From positions 1 through 64,000 of the forward strand of contig NZ_JAFMTR010000033.1 in the NCBI RefSeq assembly GCF_018682675.1: a stretch of DNA of 64,000 nucleotides, read 5' to 3'. Source of the stretch: Sphingopyxis soli. GTDB lineage: Bacteria > Pseudomonadota > Alphaproteobacteria > Sphingomonadales > Sphingomonadaceae. The position numbers and the translations under genes were made by a program. Below are positions 59,396-64,000 of this stretch, piece by piece. Each line of letters starts with the position of its first letter. Within the stretch, counting starts at the first letter, position 1. The notes beneath the pieces were generated by a model, which saw only the letters and a list, made by a program, of their open reading frames with translations, made no database searches and had not been told where the DNA came from.

Positions 59396-60040
59396 CTATG
59401 CCGCGCCTTTGACGATCTTCGCCCAGGGATTGAGGTCGGGCTCGCCGATCTTGCTCAGCCGGTTGTGGTCGCGGTGCAGGAAAGGCTCGTCGCGGCCCTT
59501 CACCATCAGCATCGTGTCGGACACATAGCTCCACGATCCGTCGTCGTGAAAATCGACCGTCAGCTGGTAGCTGTCGGTGCGAAAGGCGAGGTCGAGGAAG
59601 GTGGTCGAGCAGATGCCATATTCGGTCTGGCCGCGCTCGGCCCTCAGCACCAGTTTCCGGTCGCCGGGCTTGGCGTGGCCCGCCGCGATCGCGATCTGGC
59701 CGCGCGGGATCGCCAGCGTCTGCAGGATCAGGCCGGTCGCGGCCTCATAGAGCCAATAGCCGACCTGATCGTGGAAGGTGATGTCCTCTTCGCGCGTGTT
59801 GATATGGACATGATAGCGCAGGCCATAGAAAAGCTGCGGACCGTTCGCCTGCGGGTCGATCGGCTGCATCTCGATCCGCTCGTAATATTTGCGCGTTTCG
59901 GGGCCGTCGGCCTTCGGGTTGACGTCGACGCCGCGCTGGCCCTCCCATATGCCGGCCAGCCGGCGCAGCGGGCCGAGATTGTTCAGCGTTTCGGGATCGA
60001 CGTCCTCGGGCTCGGTGAAGATATCGTCGGGTATGTCCAT
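59396..60040 (-). CDS. Nitrobindin-like heme-binding beta-barrel protein
   Basis: A 214-residue protein matching the FABP/nitrobindin (THAP4-like, DUF1794) pattern: NLGPLRRLAGIWEGQRGVD near the N-terminus, YHVHINTREEDITFHDQVG and DFHDDGSWSYVSDTMLMVKG. A conserved His near the C-terminus (FLHRDHNRLSK) is the likely heme ligand. 20 bases from the aguB stop; ATG 60,040 gives MDIPDDIFTEPED. Confidence 0.82.
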   Translation of the reverse strand: MDIPDDIFTEPEDVDPETLNNLGPLRRLAGIWEGQRGVDVNPKADGPETRKYYERIEMQPIDPQANGPQLFYGLRYHVHINTREEDITFHDQVGYWLYEAATGLILQTLAIPRGQIAIAAGHAKPGDRKLVLRAERGQTEYGICSTTFLDLAFRTDSYQLTVDFHDDGSWSYVSDTMLMVKGRDEPFLHRDHNRLSKIGEPDLNPWAKIVKGAA

Positions 60041-60060
60041 GCTCGCCCCTCTCCAATCGG

Positions 60061-60912
60061 TCAGATGTCCTCGACCAGCCGTCCGTAAAGCTGCGGGCGG
60101 CGGTCGCGGAAGAAGCCCATGCCGGCGCGGTGCTTCGCGGCGCGGTCGAGGTCGATCGTTTCGACGAGCACGCCGGTTTCGCTTGCGCCGAACGCCTGCG
60201 CCAGGTCGCCCCATTCGTCGGTGATGAAACTGTGGCCATAGAAAGTCGCATCGCCCTCGGTCCCGATGCGATTGGCGGCGATCACCGGCATGCAGTTCGA
60301 CACGCTGTGCCCCTGCATCGCGCGGCGCCACATGCGGCTGGTGTCGAGATCGGCGTCATAGGGCTCGGACCCGATCGCGGTCGGGTAGAAGAGCAGTTCG
60401 GCGCCCATCAGCGCCATTGCGCGCGCGCATTCGGGATACCATTGATCCCAGCACACGCCGACGCCGATCCGCGTCCCGAACAGGTCCCAGACCTTGAAGC
60501 CCGTATTGCCGGGGCGGAAATAATATTTCTCTTCATAGCCGGGGCCATCGGGAATGTGGCTCTTGCGATACGTCCCCATGATCGCTCCGTCGGGGCCGAT
60601 CATCGCGAGCGTGTTGTAATAATGCGGCCCGTCCTTCTCGAAGAAGCTGGTCGGGATCGCGACCTTGAGCTTCGCCGCCAGCGCCTGCATCGCGACGACG
60701 CTCGGGTGCTCGGCGGTCGGGCGCGCATTCGCGAAGAGTTCTTCCTCTTCGACCTGGCAGAAATAGGGGCCTTCGAAGAGTTCGGGCGGCAGGATCACCT
60801 GCGCGCCTTTCACCGCCGCTTCCTCGACGAGCGCGGTGACGGCCTCGATATTGGGCTGAACGGGACCGGGCAAGGGAAGCTGCAGCGCGGCGACGGTGAT
60901 GGTGCGGGTCAT
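60061..60912 (-). CDS. aguB: N-carbamoylputrescine amidase
   Basis: A 283-residue nitrilase-family enzyme converting N-carbamoylputrescine to putrescine. Catalytic Glu in LPPELFEGPYF, Lys in TYRKSHIPDGPGYEEKYYF and Cys in VGVCWDQWYPECARAMAL. The start overlaps the TonB-like stop (ATGA), putting it in the aguA operon. Confidence 0.94.
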   Translation of the reverse strand: MTRTITVAALQLPLPGPVQPNIEAVTALVEEAAVKGAQVILPPELFEGPYFCQVEEEELFANARPTAEHPSVVAMQALAAKLKVAIPTSFFEKDGPHYYNTLAMIGPDGAIMGTYRKSHIPDGPGYEEKYYFRPGNTGFKVWDLFGTRIGVGVCWDQWYPECARAMALMGAELLFYPTAIGSEPYDADLDTSRMWRRAMQGHSVSNCMPVIAANRIGTEGDATFYGHSFITDEWGDLAQAFGASETGVLVETIDLDRAAKHRAGMGFFRDRRPQLYGRLVEDI

Positions 60913-61271
60913 GGCTTTGTGGGCTCGGCTGGCTCGGACGGGGGAGGAAGCTTCCAACGGATCGACTGTTCAAACTGGAATGCCTTGGGTTTCCCCTTAT
61001 CATCCAATGGCGGTTTAAAGCGTCCCTTTTCCATCATCAGTTTGCAAGCGGAGGCATCCAGTTCGGGATCGGCTGACTGCACGATCTCGCAAGATTTGGG
61101 AAGGCCGTCGGCCCCCACCTGCAATCGGACCCTTGTGACGCCTTCGACCTGTTCCTTTTGAGCGCCGCTTGGATAATCCCAGTTTGTCGTTTGCCCGTAC
61201 ACTGGCAACGCGATGACAAGGGCAAAAAAATGGGCTGGGACTGCAAACGATTTGTGTGACATTCTGCTCAT
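60909..61271 (-). CDS. TonB C-terminal domain-like exported protein
   Basis: A 120-residue protein with an N-terminal hydrophobic signal or anchor (FAVPAHFFALVIALPVYG) and a TonB C-terminal fold (TRVRLQVGADGLPKSCEIVQ; LDASACKLMMEKGRFKPPLD). Overlaps aguA at its start and aguB at its end by 4 bases each. There is no proline-rich spanning arm, so it is unlikely to be a full energy transducer. Inserted in a polyamine operon for unknown reason; ATG 61,262 is an alternative start. Confidence 0.8.
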   Translation of the reverse strand: MSRMSHKSFAVPAHFFALVIALPVYGQTTNWDYPSGAQKEQVEGVTRVRLQVGADGLPKSCEIVQSADPELDASACKLMMEKGRFKPPLDDKGKPKAFQFEQSIRWKLPPPSEPAEPTKP

Positions 61272-62251
61272 GTTGGCACCTGCTGGCTCGAACAATGGAA
61301 GCTGCCGCCGCCGACGATGATCCCGCGCGCGGGCACGCCGACGGCGCGGCGATCGGGGAAGAGCGCGGCAAGCATGTCGACCGCGGCCTGATCGTTCGCC
61401 ACGCCATAGGTCGGGACGACAACGACCGTATTGCCGATGTAGAAATTCATATAGCTCGCCGCCGCGATCTCGCCGTCGATTTCGACCCGGCCCGGCGAGG
61501 GCAGGTCGACGATCTCGATTCCGTCGAAGGCCGCGGTGCGCGCGCGGGCGTCGGCATAGATATGGGCGTTGGGGTCATCGTCGCCCGCCGCAACAGGCAG
61601 CGCGAGGCGACCTTCGCCGACGAAGCGCGCGAGATTGTCGACATGGCCGTCGGTGTGATCGCCGATCAGCCCGTTGCCGAGCCACAGCAGCCGGTCGATG
61701 CCGAGCGACTGGTGGAGGCGCACCGCGATATCCTCGCGCGTCAGCACCGGGTTGCGGTTGGCGTTGAGCAGGCATTCCTCGGTGGTGACGCAGAGGCCGC
61801 TGCCGTCGACGTCGATCGCGCCGCCTTCGAGCACCCAGTCCTGATCGTCCACGGGCAGGCCCGATCCGGCGGCGAGCGCCGCGCCCACTTCCTGATCGCC
61901 CGGCATGACGAATTTCTCGCCCCACCAGTTGAATTCGAAATTGCGCGCGCGCCGCGCCGCGCCCGTGCCGGCGACGATCGGCCCGGTATCGCGCAGCCAG
62001 ATGTCGCCGAGCGGCTGGACGAGGATGCGGACGCCCGCGTCGACGAGCTTTGCGGCGACTTCCGCCTGTCGCTCGTCGTTGACGACCAGCCGCACCTCTT
62101 CGCCGCGGCCGCCGTCATGGACGGCGTTCGCGAAGGCGGCGATGTCGGCGCGGGCCGCGTCGATCGCGCCCGCCCATTCTTCATCGAGGTGCGGAAATCC
62201 GATCCACACCGCCTCGTGCGGCGCCCATTCTGCGGGCATCTTGAGCGTCAT
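61268..62251 (-). CDS. aguA: Agmatine deiminase
   Basis: A 327-residue enzyme of the peptidylarginine-deiminase fold, hydrolysing agmatine to N-carbamoylputrescine. Substrate motifs WLRDTGPIVAG and VLEGGAIDVDGSG; His in DHTDGHVDNLARF; catalytic Cys in GGGSFHCSSQQVP. First gene of the aguA-tonB-aguB operon, which makes putrescine from arginine. Confidence 0.94.
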   Translation of the reverse strand: MTLKMPAEWAPHEAVWIGFPHLDEEWAGAIDAARADIAAFANAVHDGGRGEEVRLVVNDERQAEVAAKLVDAGVRILVQPLGDIWLRDTGPIVAGTGAARRARNFEFNWWGEKFVMPGDQEVGAALAAGSGLPVDDQDWVLEGGAIDVDGSGLCVTTEECLLNANRNPVLTREDIAVRLHQSLGIDRLLWLGNGLIGDHTDGHVDNLARFVGEGRLALPVAAGDDDPNAHIYADARARTAAFDGIEIVDLPSPGRVEIDGEIAAASYMNFYIGNTVVVVPTYGVANDQAAVDMLAALFPDRRAVGVPARGIIVGGGSFHCSSQQVPT

Positions 62252-62271
62252 GGGCGCTTGTCCTTTATCTC

Positions 62272-62351
62272 GTCATTGCGAGGAGCGAAGCGACGCGGCA
62301 ATCCAGAGCTGCCTATACCGCTCTGGATTGCTTCGCTTCGCTCGCAATGAC
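62272..62351. repeat. REP-like long palindrome, GTCATTGCGAG family
   Basis: CGTCATTGCGAGGAGCGAAG... and ...CTTCGCTCGCAATGACG arms face each other around GCTGCCTATACCGC, between aguA and the M28 peptidase gene. Closely related to the GIY-YIG flanking repeats, but without a gene inside. May act as a terminator. Confidence 0.8.
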
Positions 62352-62357
62352 GAAGCT

Positions 62358-64000
62358 CTACTTCGCAGGGCGCGACTTGTCGCGCGCGGCGCGGAACTCG
62401 TCGCCTTCGTTCCAGTTCGGCCACGCCGTCGTCGATGCGAGCATCCGGCCGGCGGCATAATAGAGCTTGAGGTCGGCGAGCATCCCGTCCCAATTCTTGA
62501 TCGCCGCATATTCGTCGGCGGGTGCGTGATAGCGGTTCTTTTCATAATCTTCTGCCGCCTTCTTGCCGGCTTCCTTGCCGCCCGCGACCAGGTCTTCGCC
62601 CGCGCCGAAGTTGAAGAAGGGCACGCCCAGCTTCGCGAAGCTGAAGTGATCCGAACGGTAGTAGAAGCCCTTTTCGGGGGTCGGTTCGTCGACGATCGCG
62701 ACGTTCGCAGCCTTGGCGACCTTTTCGAGATAGGCGTCGAGCTGCGACTTGCCGCGGCCGACGACGACGATGTCCTTCGCGGGGCCATTGGGATTGAGCG
62801 AGTCCATGTTCACCCCGCCGACGGTCTGGCCGAGCGGGAAGATCGGGTTCTCGGCATAATATTTGGAACCGAGCAGACCCGATTCCTCGGCGGTGACGGC
62901 CAGGAACACGATGCTGCGATCGGGCGCTCCGGCCTTCTTGTAAGCCTGCGCCAGCGTGACGAGACCCGCGATTCCGCTCGCATTGTCGACCGCGCCGTTG
63001 CAGATGCCGTCGCCGTTCACCGGCGTGCAGCGGCCGAGGTGATCCCAGTGGCCGGTGTAGAGCACATATTCGTCGGGCCGCTTGGCGCCCGGCAGCACGC
63101 CGATGACGTTATGCGACATCTTCCTGGCGATCGCGTTATCGAAGCCGAAGGTCGCCTTCACGCCGGTCAGCGCGACGGGCTTGAACCCCTTTTTCGCGGC
63201 GGCGGCGCGCAGCGCGTCGAAATCCTGCCCCGCGCTCGCGAACAGCTCCTTCGCCTTGCCGAGCTGGATCCAGCCGTTCGCGGCGGTTTCCTTGGCGCCG
63301 CCGTCCTTGCTTTCGGCCAGATAATTGGCGCCGGTGTTGCTGCTTTCGACGACGTTCCAGCCATAGGCGGCGGGTTCGGTGTCGTGGACGATCAGCGCGG
63401 CGGCGGCGCCCTGACGCGCCGCTTCCTCATATTTATAGGTCCAGCGGCCGTAATAGGTCATCGCCCGGCCGTTGAATTCGCCCTTGGCTTCCTTCGTCTG
63501 CCAGTCGGGGTCGTTGACGAGGATGATGACGGTCTTGCCCTTGACGTCGAGCCCGGCATAGTCGTTCCAGCCCTTTTCGGGCGCGTTGATGCCATAGCCG
63601 ACGAAGACGACGTCGCTGTCCTTGATCTCGGTCTTCGGCTGCACGCGGTAGCTGAAGGCGACATAGTCCTTCGCATATTGCAACGTGACCGGCGCCTTGC
63701 CGCCGGAGAAGGTCAGCGGGGTCGCGTTTTTCGTCGTGATCTCGACCAGCGGGACATCCTGCGTCCACTTGCCGTTGTTGCCGGGCTTCAGTCCCGCCGC
63801 CTCATATTGCTTGATCAGATAGGCGATCGTCTTTTCCTCGCCCACCGTGCCGGGCGCGCGGCCCTCATAGGCGTCGGAAGACAATTCCCTGGTGACGTCC
63901 TGAAGCGTCTGCAGCGACAGGTCGGGGAACTGGACGTCGGGCAGGGCGACGGCGGTGGCCGCCTTGTCGGCGCCGCCGCATGCGGCGACGGTCAGGAGGA
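62358..64000 (-). CDS. M28 family metallopeptidase lipoprotein, 5' end cut by window edge
   Basis: At least 547 residues; the start lies beyond 64,000. The visible N-terminus LLTVAACGGADKAATAV is a lipobox region with Cys just after AA. M28 zinc motifs follow: TGHWDHLGR, GAVDNASGIAG, VTAEESGLLGSKYY and YYRSDHFSF. A PA-type insert precedes the catalytic domain (about residue 120-250). Exported, lipid-anchored aminopeptidase or carboxypeptidase. Confidence 0.92.
   Translation of the reverse strand, partial: LLTVAACGGADKAATAVALPDVQFPDLSLQTLQDVTRELSSDAYEGRAPGTVGEEKTIAYLIKQYEAAGLKPGNNGKWTQDVPLVEITTKNATPLTFSGGKAPVTLQYAKDYVAFSYRVQPKTEIKDSDVVFVGYGINAPEKGWNDYAGLDVKGKTVIILVNDPDWQTKEAKGEFNGRAMTYYGRWTYKYEEAARQGAAAALIVHDTEPAAYGWNVVESSNTGANYLAESKDGGAKETAANGWIQLGKAKELFASAGQDFDALRAAAAKKGFKPVALTGVKATFGFDNAIARKMSHNVIGVLPGAKRPDEYVLYTGHWDHLGRCTPVNGDGICNGAVDNASGIAGLVTLAQAYKKAGAPDRSIVFLAVTAEESGLLGSKYYAENPIFPLGQTVGGVNMDSLNPNGPAKDIVVVGRGKSQLDAYLEKVAKAANVAIVDEPTPEKGFYYRSDHFSFAKLGVPFFNFGAGEDLVAGGKEAGKKAAEDYEKNRYHAPADEYAAIKNWDGMLADLKLYYAAGRMLASTTAWPNWNEGDEFRAARDKSRPAK

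Overview
The window is GC-rich and nearly every frame is dense with genes. The gene content and neighbourhoods point to a sphingomonad alphaproteobacterium: a cobA-DUF2849-cysI-DUF934-cysH sulfate cluster, UPF0262, an EpsI-type exosortase-associated protein, coniferyl aldehyde dehydrogenase and short GTCATTGCGAG-type palindromes. A Sphingopyxis-like genus is my best guess from gene style; it is not proven.

Positions 1 to about 20,680 are the right-hand part of an integrative conjugative element (ICE). The scaffold is a DUF3363-type relaxase, accessory cargo, the TraG/VirD4 coupling protein, a CopG-like protein and a complete trbBCDEJLFGI mating-pair-formation operon, then DUF2274 and an excisionase-like helix-turn-helix gene. 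This order matches the Tn4371-like ICE layout. The integrase and left end lie outside the window. The right boundary is marked by TTTTTCGT followed directly by a 20-base tail identical in form to a tRNA 3' end.

The most unusual part is the cargo between relaxase and traG (2.8-8.1 kb). A plus-strand operon (ribbon-helix-helix protein, MazG-type pyrophosphohydrolase, uracil-DNA-glycosylase-like protein) runs head-on into a minus-strand operon (acyl-carrier-like protein, XRE regulator, ImmA/IrrE metalloprotease with a chagasin-like cysteine-protease-inhibitor domain, papain-like cysteine protease, thymidylate-synthase-like protein). Genes within each operon overlap or nearly touch. Together they suggest a protease-controlled, nucleotide/uracil-centred conflict or defence system that I do not recognise as described.

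From 20.7 kb on the DNA is chromosomal. 21-25 kb: release factor 3, small secreted proteins, DNA polymerase IV with an ATP-grasp remnant, and tRNA-Gly. 25-31 kb: a hydrolase-OsmC fusion, a peroxiredoxin-like/prolyl-hydroxylase fusion, an EF-hand protein and an OmpR/EnvZ-type two-component pair. 31-37.8 kb: thioesterase, NADP-binding reductase, secreted GH5-CBM6 glycosidase, dCTP and cytidine deaminases, a GH25-like protein and UPF0262. 37.9-43.4 kb: dnaB and the sulfate assimilation/siroheme operon. 43.5-53.1 kb: astD, hydrolase, glycosyltransferase, a nitronate-monooxygenase-like protein, a GIY-YIG gene framed by 33-bp inverted repeats, a D-2-hydroxyacid dehydrogenase, small envelope proteins and a thiolase. 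53.5-55.5 kb: an AT-richer EpsI plus glycosyltransferase island. 55.6-64 kb: coniferyl aldehyde dehydrogenase, tRNA-Leu, MreB, a tandem PilZ protein, a nitrobindin-like protein, the agmatine-to-putrescine operon aguA-tonB-aguB and a partial M28 peptidase.
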